Source: UBA9337 sp038331135 (GTDB taxonomy: Bacteria > Patescibacteriota > Minisyncoccia > Moranbacterales > UBA9337). Taken from it: DNA of 23,821 bases. Made by a program: the position numbers and the translations under genes. The DNA lies in contig JBBQOS010000010.1 of the NCBI GenBank assembly GCA_038331135.1, positions 1 through 23,821 of the forward strand. Reading direction: 5' to 3'. The stretch's first letter is position 1. The number at the start of each line of letters is the position of its first letter. A model generated the notes under the pieces. That model searched no databases. It saw nothing but the letters and a program-made list of their open reading frames with translations, and was not told where the DNA came from. This document shows positions 1 through 6,437 of this stretch, one piece after another.

Positions 1-37
1 AATAAATTAAGGAAATAACGAGGTTTTAAAACGGCGC

Positions 38-142
38 GCCAACTTCGTTGGCACAAAAAAGTGCGGCGGCGAAAAAAGAAGCGGCGAAAGCGAGGGCGGG
101 CAAAAATTCCTTCCCCCCAACCCCCTTCCTTTTTGCCCGCCC
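38..142. repeat. GC-rich hairpins with a C-tract loop
   Basis: Two inverted repeats lie in an unusually GC-rich stretch. The first is a 6-bp hairpin at 38-52 (GCCAAC, 3-nt loop, GTTGGC). The second is a perfect 13-bp stem, 94-106 (GGGCGGGCAAAAA) with 130-142, enclosing a 23-nt C-rich loop. The opposite strand of that loop has runs of 2, 5, 6 and 2 G, which could form a G-quadruplex. Alanine/lysine-type codons (gcg, aaa) between the hairpins give an open frame, but I see no convincing gene. The function is unknown. Confidence 0.6.
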
Positions 143-261
143 GAGCAATTGGATTTTAAAATTCGGAATTCGGATTTTCGTCAAAAAATGTTCGAACATC
201 AATCAAAAAACACCGCACCAAGCTTATAATATCGAGATACCCGAGGTCTTCGCAAATGAGC

Positions 262-304
262 AACCTAGAACTGCCATGAATTTGGCGGTTTTAGGTTTTT
301 TTAT
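262..304 (+). terminator. Rho-independent terminator
   Basis: A 14-bp stem (262-275 with 284-297, two G-U pairs) has an 8-nt loop and is followed by an unbroken T run at 298-304. It would end a transcript entering from the left edge. The gene it serves is not in the window. Confidence 0.8.
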
Positions 305-348
305 AGTATGATATTATTAGATTACAATAAGTATTAATTAAAAAATTT

Positions 349-618
349 ATGGCTAGCGCTAATTTAAAAGTTATTATTGAAAAAGGAAGTAGCACTCCTT
401 TTTTGGCATGTTAAATTTGTAACGAAAAAATTATACAAGAGGAAGAAAATGGAATGATTTTTTGGAATGATAAAAAAGGAGTTTTAGCACATAAGAACTG
501 TATGGGTAAGCATCCTAGTGATAATTCATATCCTAGCAGTGAAGAGTTAGAAACTTTCCTTTTTAATATGCTACATAATTCAAGAATAAATCCAAAAGAA
601 GATGAATTTTCTGTTTAA
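349..618 (+). pseudogene. Small zinc-finger protein gene interrupted by an in-frame TAA
   Basis: Reading from ATG 349 gives an 89-codon frame ending at TAA 616-618, broken by a single TAA at 412-414 (codon 22). The stop falls inside what would be the first metal-binding knuckle: the frame reads FLAC-stop-ICNEK, and a sense codon there would restore a C-x-x-C motif. About 25 residues later comes H-K-N-C, so the intact product would look like a CxxC...HxxC treble-clef or zinc-ribbon protein of about 89 residues. One base change (for example AAA to TAA) explains the break. Restart at ATG 457 would give a product lacking the first knuckle. No Shine-Dalgarno is visible, as for most genes here. A terminator follows at 645-675. 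The family is not recognised. A sequencing error cannot be excluded. Confidence 0.55.
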
Positions 619-644
619 TTTTGGAGATATTAAGAGGCAATAAC

Positions 645-676
645 AAAAAACAGCAATTTTTGATTGTTGTTTTTTA
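645..676 (+). terminator. Rho-independent terminator
   Basis: A 12-bp A/T-rich stem (645-656 with 664-675, one G-U pair) has a 7-nt loop. The right arm ends in TTTTTT. It closes the interrupted zinc-finger gene at 349-618. Confidence 0.7.
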
Positions 677-818
677 TTGGAAGAATTTTTTTTGATACTT
701 AGTGATTGCTAGGTAGTGACGAATGGGGGTGGAGAATCCTTTGTGCTAGAGGATGTTTGAAAATTGAAAAAATAAAATAAAAAATAATATTATAAATAAA
801 AAAAACAAAAAGTGGGGA

Positions 819-827
819 TGTGGATAA
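819..827 (-). promoter_or_regulatory. Exact DnaA-box match upstream of nrdR
   Basis: The plus strand reads TGTGGATAA, the exact complement of the classical DnaA box TTATCCACA. It lies about 40 bp upstream of the nrdR -35 element, after a very A-rich stretch (about 768-810). Ribonucleotide reductase promoters are DnaA-regulated in some bacteria. A single 9-mer can occur by chance, and no second box is seen nearby. Confidence 0.35.
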
Positions 828-866
828 CTGGTTAAAATGGCTTAAAATAAGGATAGATTTGAGGGC

Positions 867-894
867 TTGTCAGGTTTTTGTCTTGTGGTATAAT
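867..894 (+). promoter_or_regulatory. Sigma-70 promoter with extended -10, driving nrdR
   Basis: The -35 TTGTCA (867-872), a 16-bp spacer and a consensus -10 TATAAT (889-894) are present, with a TG one base upstream of the -10 (extended -10). The predicted start is near 901, so the nrdR 5' UTR is about 100 nt and contains a NrdR-box-like palindrome at 906-921. Confidence 0.7.
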
Positions 895-905
895 AGCTTT
901 GTAAT

Positions 906-921
906 ACACAAGATGTAGTGT
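906..921. promoter_or_regulatory. NrdR box (putative)
   Basis: ACACAAGATGTAGTGT agrees with the NrdR-box consensus acaCwAtATaTwGtgt at all but two of the 16 positions and keeps the ACAC...GTGT dyad. It begins about 5 bp after the predicted start of the nrdR transcript, so bound NrdR would block its own operon. NrdR boxes usually come as two copies about three helical turns apart. I could not find a convincing second copy. Confidence 0.6.
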
Positions 922-1004
922 AAATATTCATTTAAACATAAAAATAGCCAAATGGCAAGAGTAAGAAATGCCAACTGTTGGGATGTTTAAATAAAAACAA
1001 AAAT

Positions 1005-1460
1005 ATGATTTGCCCAGCTTGCAATCACCCCGAAACAAAAGTAATAGATTCTCGCGATACCAATGATAGTAGAGCTATCAGACGCAGGAGAGAATGTGAA
1101 AAATGCAAAGAAAGATTTAGCACTTATGAGGAAGTGGAAATCACAAAATTACTGGTAGTAAAGAGAAGTGGAGAAAAGGAGGATTATAATCAGGAAAAAA
1201 TAAAACAAGGAATAGCCAAGGCTCTGGAAAAAAGACCAACTACCAATGAACGAAAAGAAAAATTAATTAATGAGATAGAATATCAGATTTATTCCAAGGG
1301 TAAGCAGGGAGAAATTGCCAGCAAAGAAGTGGGGAAGATAATTTTAGAAAAATTGAAAGAAGTAGACGATGTGGCTTATTTGAGATTTGCAAGTGTTTAT
1401 AAATCCTTTGGAAGCTTGAACAGTTTTAAGAGAGAATTGGAAAAACTGGAAGATAAGTAA
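1005..1460 (+). CDS. nrdR: Transcriptional repressor NrdR
   Basis: NrdR is the zinc-ribbon/ATP-cone repressor of ribonucleotide reductase genes and responds to dATP/ATP. The 151-residue product starts MICPACNHPETKVIDSR, typical of the family, with zinc-ribbon pairs CPAC (3-6) and CEKC (about 31-34), then an ATP-cone from about residue 48 (LLVVKRSGEKEDYNQEKI) to about 138. Length matches the usual 150-160 residues. I chose ATG 1005 because NrdR proteins begin at this Met immediately before the first Cys pair. A TTG at 978 would add nine residues without family support. It is the first gene of an nrd cluster, 103 bp upstream of nrdD. A NrdR-box-like site lies in its own leader, suggesting autoregulation. 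Confidence 0.95.
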   Translation: MICPACNHPETKVIDSRDTNDSRAIRRRRECEKCKERFSTYEEVEITKLLVVKRSGEKEDYNQEKIKQGIAKALEKRPTTNERKEKLINEIEYQIYSKGKQGEIASKEVGKIILEKLKEVDDVAYLRFASVYKSFGSLNSFKRELEKLEDK

Positions 1461-1563
1461 AAAATTAATCTATAAATTTATAATAACAATCCGCCCAATT
1501 AAGCATTCTGGCGAGATGAGTTGCTTTCGCTAAAGCTTCGGCGAGACAAGAAAAATAAAAAAT

Positions 1564-3663
1564 ATGGCTCAGAATAAAAAAACAACAAATGGAAAAAAGA
1601 AAGTGGATAAAAAACAAGAATCAGCAAGGGGGATAACTCGGATTATAAAAAGAAGTGGCAAGGTGGTTCCTTTTAATTCAGAAAAAATTACCAAAGCTGT
1701 TGTAAAAGCTTTTAGTGAAACAGGCGAGGGTGATTTTAAAGATGCTCAAAATGTAACCAAAAAAGTAGTGCAACAAATAAATAAAAATTTTCAAAAAGGT
1801 TCCGTGCCAGAGATTGAGGAGATTCAAGATATGGTCGAAAAAGTTTTGATGATATTGGATTTTGAACTAACTGCCAAGTCCTATATTCTTTATCGAGAAC
1901 AACATCGTAAAGTGCGCGAAACAGAAGAGGCATTGGATGAGGCAGTGGAGTTGGTAGACAAATATATCGAAGAATCTGATTGGCGAGTAAAAGAAAATTC
2001 TAATATGGGATTTTCACTTCAGGGACTCAATAATTTTATTTCATCAGCCGTGAGTTCTAAGTATTGGATGAATAAAGTTTATACTAACAACATCCGAGAA
2101 GCACACGAAGGCGGAGATTTGCATGTACATGATCTTCAAATGGTAGCAGCCTATTGTTGTGGTTGGGATTTGCATGATTTATTCATCCGCGGTTTTGGCG
2201 GAGTGCCGGGAAAAGTTCATTCTGCTCCACCCAAGCATTTTAGAGCAGCTTTGGGACAAATGGTTAATTTTATTTATACATTGCAAGGAGAGGCCAATGG
2301 TGCACAGGCTTTTGCTAATTTTGATACTCTTTTGGCTCCTTTTGTTTATTACGATAAGTTGGATTACAAGGAGGTAAAGCAGGCGATTCAGGAATTTGTT
2401 TTTAATATGAATGTGCCGACTCGAGTAGGATTTCAAACTCCTTTTTCCAACATTACATTAGACTTACAAGTGCCTTCAAATTATAGAGATGAGTCGGTGA
2501 TTATTGGAGGTAAACCTCAAAGAAAAAAATATTCTGCTTTTCAAAAAGAAATGAATATGATAAATCGAGCTTTCGCAGAAGTGATGAGTCAAGGAGATTC
2601 TCAAAATAGAGTTTTTACTTTCCCCATTCCAACCTATAATATTTCCAAAGAATTCAATTGGGATGATAAAGCCTTGGAACCAATTTGGGAAATGACTGCT
2701 AAATATGGAATGCCTTACTTTGCTAATTTTATCAATTCAGATATGAGTCCAGATGATGCCAGAAGTATGTGTTGTCGCTTGCGATTGGATAATCGAGAAT
2801 TGCAGAAAAGAGGCGGAGGACTTTTTGGAGCCAATCCGATGACAGGTTCAATTGGCGTAGTAACAATCAATATGCCCAGACTCGGATATTTGGCTAAAGA
2901 TAAGAAGGATTTCTTCAACCAGCTAGATAAATTAATGGATATCGCCAAGGAGAGTTTGGAGTTAAAGAGAGTTTTTATTGAAAAGTTAACCGATGCCGGA
3001 CTTTATCCTTACTCTAGACATTATCTGAAAGACATTAAAGCAAGACGAGGAACTTACTGGGGAAATCATTTTTCAACCATTGGTTTATTGGGAATGAATG
3101 AGGCTTTGCTTAATTTGTTGGGAAAAAATATTACTACCAAAGAAGGAAATCTTTTTGCGCAGAGGGTACTAAATCATATGCGAAATAAAATGATTAAATA
3201 TCAAAAAGAAACAGAAAATATGTATAATTTGGAAGCGACTCCCGCCGAGGGAACTACTTATCGATTAGCTAAATTAGATCAAAATAAATATCCAGATATT
3301 ATTTTTGCCAACGATGAGTCAGTTAAAACGAATGCGGCTGAGCCATATTATACCAATTCATCACAACTGCCAGTTGGTTACACAAGCGATATTTTTGAAG
3401 CTCTAGAATTACAGGATAATTTGCAAACTAAATATACAGGGGGAACAGTATTGCATGGATTTTTGGGAGAAAAAATTAATGATATAGAGGTGGTGAAAAA
3501 TTTGGTAAGAACCATTGCCACCAAATATGCTCTTCCATATTTTACTTTTACACCGACATTTAGTATTTGCCCCGAGCATGGTTATCTGTCTGGTGAGCAT
3601 GGGACATGTCCAAAATGTAGGATTATTAAGAATAAGAGTGAAATAAAATTTGAGAAAGCTTAG
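1564..3663 (+). CDS. nrdD: Anaerobic ribonucleoside-triphosphate reductase, catalytic chain lacking the glycyl-radical tail
   Basis: Class III reductase converting ribonucleoside triphosphates to deoxyribonucleotides without oxygen. The 699 residues hold an N-terminal ATP-cone (about 22-115, starting ITRIIKRSGKVVPFN) for allosteric control, then the ten-stranded barrel. Candidate active-site cysteines are C198/C199 (YCCGWDL) and C403/C404 (SMCCRLRLD, followed by GGGLFGANPMTGSIG). A zinc site is visible near the end (C669, H672, C682, C685). Class III enzymes normally continue about 40-60 residues past this zinc site to the radical-bearing R-V-x-G-[YF] motif. Here the protein stops 14 residues after C685, so that segment is absent. 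It appears instead in the gene at 3853-4161. The start ATG 1564 has no Shine-Dalgarno, as is usual in this window. Confidence 0.93.
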   Translation: MAQNKKTTNGKKKVDKKQESARGITRIIKRSGKVVPFNSEKITKAVVKAFSETGEGDFKDAQNVTKKVVQQINKNFQKGSVPEIEEIQDMVEKVLMILDFELTAKSYILYREQHRKVRETEEALDEAVELVDKYIEESDWRVKENSNMGFSLQGLNNFISSAVSSKYWMNKVYTNNIREAHEGGDLHVHDLQMVAAYCCGWDLHDLFIRGFGGVPGKVHSAPPKHFRAALGQMVNFIYTLQGEANGAQAFANFDTLLAPFVYYDKLDYKEVKQAIQEFVFNMNVPTRVGFQTPFSNITLDLQVPSNYRDESVIIGGKPQRKKYSAFQKEMNMINRAFAEVMSQGDSQNRVFTFPIPTYNISKEFNWDDKALEPIWEMTAKYGMPYFANFINSDMSPDDARSMCCRLRLDNRELQKRGGGLFGANPMTGSIGVVTINMPRLGYLAKDKKDFFNQLDKLMDIAKESLELKRVFIEKLTDAGLYPYSRHYLKDIKARRGTYWGNHFSTIGLLGMNEALLNLLGKNITTKEGNLFAQRVLNHMRNKMIKYQKETENMYNLEATPAEGTTYRLAKLDQNKYPDIIFANDESVKTNAAEPYYTNSSQLPVGYTSDIFEALELQDNLQTKYTGGTVLHGFLGEKINDIEVVKNLVRTIATKYALPYFTFTPTFSICPEHGYLSGEHGTCPKCRIIKNKSEIKFEKA

Positions 3664-3712
3664 TAGCTATTGAGAATTTGGGAATCTGAGAATTTGGGAA
3701 TTTACGAATGCG
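3664..3712 (+). repeat. Degenerate short-word repeat
   Basis: Immediately after the nrdD stop, the words 'gagaatttgggaat' and 'ctgagaatttgggaattt' repeat with a period of about 16 bp. A close relative of this repeat occurs at 10672-10712. Confidence 0.5.
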
Positions 3713-3852
3713 TGTAAATTTTTATAAACTCGAATAAAAATAGCTAACCCAAAACAATTAATTGCTTGAAAAAGAGCGTTTAAAATATTAAATAAAAAAT
3801 AAAAATAAATTCTTAGTGACAAAATTTTTTGTTACTAAAGAATAAAAAGTAT

Positions 3853-4161
3853 ATGGAAGAAAACAAAAACATAGTTTGTCATGACTGTGGCAAAACATTA
3901 GAAAAAGGTGATGAGTATGTGAATTATACTCAGAATGAGAAAAAGTATTTGATAAAATGTCGAGAATGTTATGAAAAAAATCAAATATTGGAGAATTATC
4001 AGGAGTGTGATGTGTATTCTCGTGTAGTTGGCTTTCACACACCAATTCAAAGATGGAATAAAGGAAAGTCTGCAGAATGGAAAGATCGCAAAACTTTTAT
4101 TGTAGATGAAGATGGGAATAAAGATAGCGATAAAGGAAGTGCTGAAAAAGGTTGTTGCTAA
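3853..4161 (+). CDS. Stand-alone glycyl-radical domain of the class III reductase, fused to its own zinc finger
   Basis: The 102-residue product contains the signature that should end NrdD: CDVYSRVVGFHTPIQRWNKG (52-71) followed by KSAEWKDRKTF. Gly60 in SRVVGF is the predicted radical glycine. Upstream in the same protein is a second zinc finger, C9-x2-C12 ... C36-x2-C39, that ordinary NrdD does not need because it already has a zinc site. The tail ends KGCC. The gene lies 190 bp after the nrdD stop, in the same phase but separated by several stops, and 116 bp before nrdG. I infer that it associates with the 699-residue chain, is activated by NrdG and supplies the radical, comparable in principle to the spare radical subunit YfiD/GrcA of pyruvate formate-lyase. 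I chose ATG 3853. A TTG at 3829 would add eight residues. Confidence 0.85.
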   Translation: MEENKNIVCHDCGKTLEKGDEYVNYTQNEKKYLIKCRECYEKNQILENYQECDVYSRVVGFHTPIQRWNKGKSAEWKDRKTFIVDEDGNKDSDKGSAEKGCC

Positions 4162-4185
4162 AAACAGTAAATTTAAAAGATAGTG

Positions 4186-4213
4186 GGGCGATTTTCTTTT
4201 TTGAGAATCGCCC
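4186..4213. other. Stem-loop between the radical-domain gene and nrdG
   Basis: An 11-bp stem, GGGCGATTTTC (4186-4196) with 4203-4213, has a 6-nt T loop. There is no T run after the right arm, so it is not a standard terminator. It may be a processing or stability element that lets nrdG be expressed separately. Confidence 0.5.
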
Positions 4214-4277
4214 TAAACCAATTAATTTTATAAATTAGAGTCTATAAATTGTGGACTAGCCACTAAAAACTAAAAAT

Positions 4278-4976
4278 ATGAATATAGCTAGCTACCAAAA
4301 ATTTACTCTCTTGGATTATCCGGGGCATATTGCTGCGACTGTTTTTACGGTAGGTTGTAATTTTCGTTGTTCTTTTTGTCATAATCCTGAATTAGTTTTA
4401 GGTTCACAGTTTGCCGTTCATGGTAATGATAATGAAAAAGAATTTTTTAAATTTCTCAAAAGCAGGAAGGGGAAACTGGAAGCGGTTTGTATTACGGGAG
4501 GGGAGCCGACAATACAAAAAGATCTGATTGAATTTATGAGTAAAGTGAAGGAAGTGGGTTTTTTGGTAAAATTGGATACTAATGGGATGCGTCCTGATGT
4601 GCTTAAAAAAGCTTTGGACATGAAAGTTGTCGATTATGTGGCGATGGATATAAAAAACTCTCTTAAAAATTACGAAAAAACAGTTTGCGCCAAAGTTGAT
4701 TTGGATAGGATAAAGATGAGTGTGCAGATGATAATGAATAGTAAAATCGATTATGATTTTCGTACCACCGTAGTGCCGGGTATTCATAAGGAAAAAGATT
4801 TCCAAGAAATAGTTGAGTGGATAGGGGGAGCCAGAAAATATTTCCTGCAAAGATTTCGCGATATGAAAACTCTGGACACCAATTTAAAAGATAAGATTAA
4901 GGGTAAGAAATTAGATTTAGAAAAAATTCAAAAAAAACTTAAAAAACATTTTGGAGAGGTGGGGATAAGAGGATGA
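4278..4976 (+). CDS. nrdG: Anaerobic ribonucleoside-triphosphate reductase activase (radical SAM)
   Basis: Uses a [4Fe-4S] cluster and S-adenosylmethionine to generate the glycyl radical on the class III reductase. The 232-residue product begins MNIASYQKFTLLDYPG, characteristic of this activase group. It has the cluster motif C27-x3-C31-x2-C34 (GCNFRCSFCHN) and the SAM-binding GGEPT near residue 75. Length is that of the longer type of NrdG (about 220-240), not the 150-residue E. coli type. Its substrate here should be the separate radical-domain protein at 3853-4161. It ends in TGA at 4974-4976. No terminator is seen directly after it. Confidence 0.92.
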   Translation: MNIASYQKFTLLDYPGHIAATVFTVGCNFRCSFCHNPELVLGSQFAVHGNDNEKEFFKFLKSRKGKLEAVCITGGEPTIQKDLIEFMSKVKEVGFLVKLDTNGMRPDVLKKALDMKVVDYVAMDIKNSLKNYEKTVCAKVDLDRIKMSVQMIMNSKIDYDFRTTVVPGIHKEKDFQEIVEWIGGARKYFLQRFRDMKTLDTNLKDKIKGKKLDLEKIQKKLKKHFGEVGIRG

Positions 4977-5063
4977 TATAAATTTATTATAATAATATTT
5001 CTACACATTTGTAAATTCGTATAAATTAATAATTAGTAAAGTTTATCAGTAAAGTTTTTTTGC

Positions 5064-5091
5064 TTGACAAAAAAAATAAAAAATATATACT
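5064..5091 (+). promoter_or_regulatory. Promoter of leader-peptide operon 1
   Basis: The -35 TTGACA (5064-5069, perfect), a 16-bp A-rich spacer and the -10 TATACT (5086-5091) are present. The predicted start near 5098 is only about 2 nt before the leader-peptide ATG at 5100, so this transcript would be essentially leaderless. Confidence 0.7.
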
Positions 5092-5099
5092 AATCTTGT

Positions 5100-5195
5100 A
5101 TGAAAAATCAATCGTTAAAAACAATTTGGGTCGTGGTCAAACTCTTTGTGATTCTGTCAAAAAGAGGCCAATTTGTTTTTGCTGATAAGATATAA
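5100..5195 (+). CDS. Leader peptide 1, 31 residues
   Basis: A short frame from ATG 5100 to TAA 5193-5195, opening M-K-N-Q-S-L-K, then a hydrophobic run (TIWVVVKLFVILS) and ending KRGQFVFADKI. A second peptide of exactly the same length at 6438-6533 shares M-x-N-Q-x-x-K at the start and R-G-x-F-[VI]-F-A-x-K-[VI] at the end. The codons for the end of the peptide (5164-5189) are the left arm of a long hairpin, so translation would decide which RNA structure forms. I infer a regulatory leader peptide. A small membrane peptide or hydrophobic toxin is the main alternative. No Shine-Dalgarno is present, and initiation is probably leaderless. Confidence 0.65.
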   Translation: MKNQSLKTIWVVVKLFVILSKRGQFVFADKI

Positions 5196-5252
5196 GACTT
5201 AAAACTTTATCGATAAAAACAAGCTGGCCTCCTAAACTAGGGGTCAGTTTTT
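5164..5252 (+). promoter_or_regulatory. Transcription attenuator 1 (antiterminator/terminator switch)
   Basis: Two mutually exclusive hairpins can be drawn. Hairpin A pairs 5164-5189 (GAGGCCA...TTGTTTTT...GATAAG, the last codons of the leader peptide) with 5206-5231 (...TGGCCTC), about 23 pairs. Hairpin B pairs 5224-5231 (CTGGCCTC) with 5240-5247 (GGGGTCAG), extended by A/G-T pairs into the T run 5248-5252, and is a Rho-independent terminator. Both need TGGCCTC (5225-5231). A ribosome covering the end of the leader would free this segment and allow termination. An uncovered leader would favour read-through into the gene at 5316. The polarity of control is inference. Confidence 0.65.
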
Positions 5253-5315
5253 AGTTCTTTGTCAAATGATTTTTTGTTTCCTGAATTTGAAAATTTCTAG
5301 CAAAAAGGGGGAGAA

Positions 5316-5708
5316 ATGAAAGATGAAATTACAAGAGTGATGGAGGCAATCGCCAATCGATTTGAGAAAAATATTTCGGTTGGATACGGGGTTGTCGTGG
5401 CGCTTGATGCCAAAACTGATTTCCCGACTATTGTCGGTAATATGGAAAAGCTTGCTAAGAAAGAAGGAAATAAATTTGTCTTGGAATCTAACTGCGAGAT
5501 AGCTCGCAGGGTTTCAGGGAGGATTTATGTCGCGTATAGAAAGGGCGAGTTTCCCACTATGATAATAGATAAATTTATCGGAGAGGAGACGCTTGAAACA
5601 ATAATTTTTCAAAATCCAGCACCTAAGTGTAAGGAGGTTTCTTTCGTAGGTCAGAGTTCATACAATGCTGATGATGAAAGAGGGATTAATTTTATTGGTC
5701 GTCGATAG
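5316..5708 (+). CDS. Unrecognised 130-residue soluble protein, first gene of operon 1
   Basis: I do not recognise the family. The product is mixed alpha/beta by appearance, with no signal peptide or membrane segment and two cysteines (C42 in ESNCEIARR, C104 in PKCKEV). The start ATG 5316 is set by a purine-rich ribosome binding site (AAAAAGGGGGAG) just upstream, unlike the Shine-Dalgarno-less conserved genes around it. It lies 64 bp downstream of an attenuator and is followed at 37 bp by a Cys-rich gene and then a 58-residue gene, all before one terminator at 6243-6282, so the three should be one operon. Expression is probably conditional on the leader-peptide switch. Confidence 0.65.
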   Translation: MKDEITRVMEAIANRFEKNISVGYGVVVALDAKTDFPTIVGNMEKLAKKEGNKFVLESNCEIARRVSGRIYVAYRKGEFPTMIIDKFIGEETLETIIFQNPAPKCKEVSFVGQSSYNADDERGINFIGRR

Positions 5709-5745
5709 AAGTTCTCTGGGCTAATATTAATTTTGGGGAGGTCAT

Positions 5746-5952
5746 ATGGAGAGTTTAACTGGAATAGTAGAGAAAGTTTTGATTGTGGGTAGTGTTATCC
5801 ATCCAATATGCCACAACAGCAAGGCTGGGGAGGGGAATTGCTTGGGAATGATAAGACATAAGACATGCCCAGCAATTCGCATTGGCTCGGGTCATAAGAA
5901 ATTTCCAGAATGCCAAGGTTATATTAATAACCAAAGTATTTGCGGAGATTGA
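5746..5952 (+). CDS. Unrecognised Cys/His-rich 68-residue protein
   Basis: This small protein has five cysteines (22, 32, 41, 56, 66) and four histidines (19, 23, 38, 50) in its last 50 residues, in patterns such as HPICH, RHKTCP and KKFPECQGY. This suggests a metal-binding or disulfide-stabilised fold. The first 18 residues are hydrophobic and beta-like (LTGIVEKVLIVGSVI). A strong Shine-Dalgarno, GGGGAGGT (5735-5742), precedes ATG 5746. It is the middle gene of the three-gene operon 5316-6202. The open frame on the opposite strand here is a shadow, since only this strand has an RBS. The family and function are unknown. Confidence 0.6.
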   Translation: MESLTGIVEKVLIVGSVIHPICHNSKAGEGNCLGMIRHKTCPAIRIGSGHKKFPECQGYINNQSICGD

Positions 5953-5961
5953 TGGCAATCG

Positions 5962-5994
5962 CTCTGCATTGAATTAAGATTATTTAATGCAGGG
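5962..5994 (+). other. Intra-operon stem-loop
   Basis: A 9-bp stem (CTCTGCATT 5962-5970 with 5986-5994, one G-U pair) and a 15-nt loop lie between the Cys-rich gene and the next gene. No T run follows, so it may be an mRNA processing or stability element. Confidence 0.45.
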
Positions 5995-6025
5995 CCCATC
6001 TTCATTCATAAAAAGGAGATTTATT

Positions 6026-6202
6026 ATGAGTAAAGAAAATGTATGTTTAGTAGAAGTAGGAAAAAAAGAATTCTCCAAGCTTGTCCAAAGAAATGGAGGT
6101 TTTGGAGAAAATAAAGATCTTACCATTAGTCTGGTAAGGGATGAAGCTACGTTGCGAACAGAGAAGGAAAAGGAAGTTATCAGGTATGTTTACAAAAAGT
6201 GA
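6026..6202 (+). CDS. Unrecognised 58-residue charged protein
   Basis: The product starts MSKENVCLVEVGKKEF and is rich in Lys and Glu, with a single Cys and no membrane segment. ATG 6026 is fixed by an ideal Shine-Dalgarno (AAGGAG, 7 nt upstream). It is the last gene of operon 1, and a strong terminator follows 40 bp after its TGA stop. The family is unknown. Its length and charge would fit a small regulatory or antitoxin-like protein, but nothing in the sequence proves this. Confidence 0.6.
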   Translation: MSKENVCLVEVGKKEFSKLVQRNGGFGENKDLTISLVRDEATLRTEKEKEVIRYVYKK

Positions 6203-6242
6203 GGCAGATCACAATGCCTAAAAAATATTTGAAACGAACCTT

Positions 6243-6282
6243 GCTCTATGACGATTTATCGCATTTGTCATAGAGCTTTTTT
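6243..6282 (+). terminator. Rho-independent terminator of operon 1
   Basis: A perfect 10-bp stem, GCTCTATGAC (6243-6252) with 6267-6276, has a 14-nt loop and is followed by TTTTTT (6277-6282). Confidence 0.9.
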
Positions 6283-6355
6283 ATTTATCCTAACATTTTT
6301 TAATAACATATTATTACTGGTTACTGATTCATAGGTTACTTTTTTAATTGTTGAT

Positions 6356-6384
6356 TTGACACAAATTAAATTTTAATTTAAACT
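6356..6384 (+). promoter_or_regulatory. Promoter of leader-peptide operon 2
   Basis: A perfect -35 TTGACA (6356-6361), a 17-bp spacer and the -10 TAAACT (6379-6384) are present. The predicted start near 6391 leaves a 47-nt 5' UTR before the second leader peptide. That UTR contains a small dyad, ATCCCA...TGGGAT (6398-6429). Confidence 0.65.
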
Positions 6385-6437
6385 TAACGAGGTAAATATC
6401 CCAATCAAATAATGATAATTTAATGGGATGATTTTTT

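Noticed and set aside
48..311. Open frame of 87 codons starting at TTG with an Ala/Lys-rich beginning
   Set aside because: It runs through two hairpins and a strong terminator, has no ribosome binding site, and its composition changes abruptly. It is not a plausible protein.
349..618. Alternative genetic code to explain the in-frame stop
   Set aside because: The internal codon is TAA, and TAA and TGA both end many intact genes here. Known CPR recoding concerns TGA only.
768..840. Possible replication origin (A-rich stretch plus DnaA box)
   Set aside because: Only one DnaA box is present and no dnaA, dnaN or rpmH is nearby.
3664..3852. Group I intron or intein explanation for the split nrdD
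   Set aside because: The gap is under 200 bp, holds only word repeats and stops, and the second gene carries its own extra zinc finger and start. A fission explains it better than an intron.
4404..4850. 148-codon minus-strand open frame opposite nrdG
   Set aside because: It is the antisense shadow of a well-supported nrdG and has low-complexity Phe/His-rich content.
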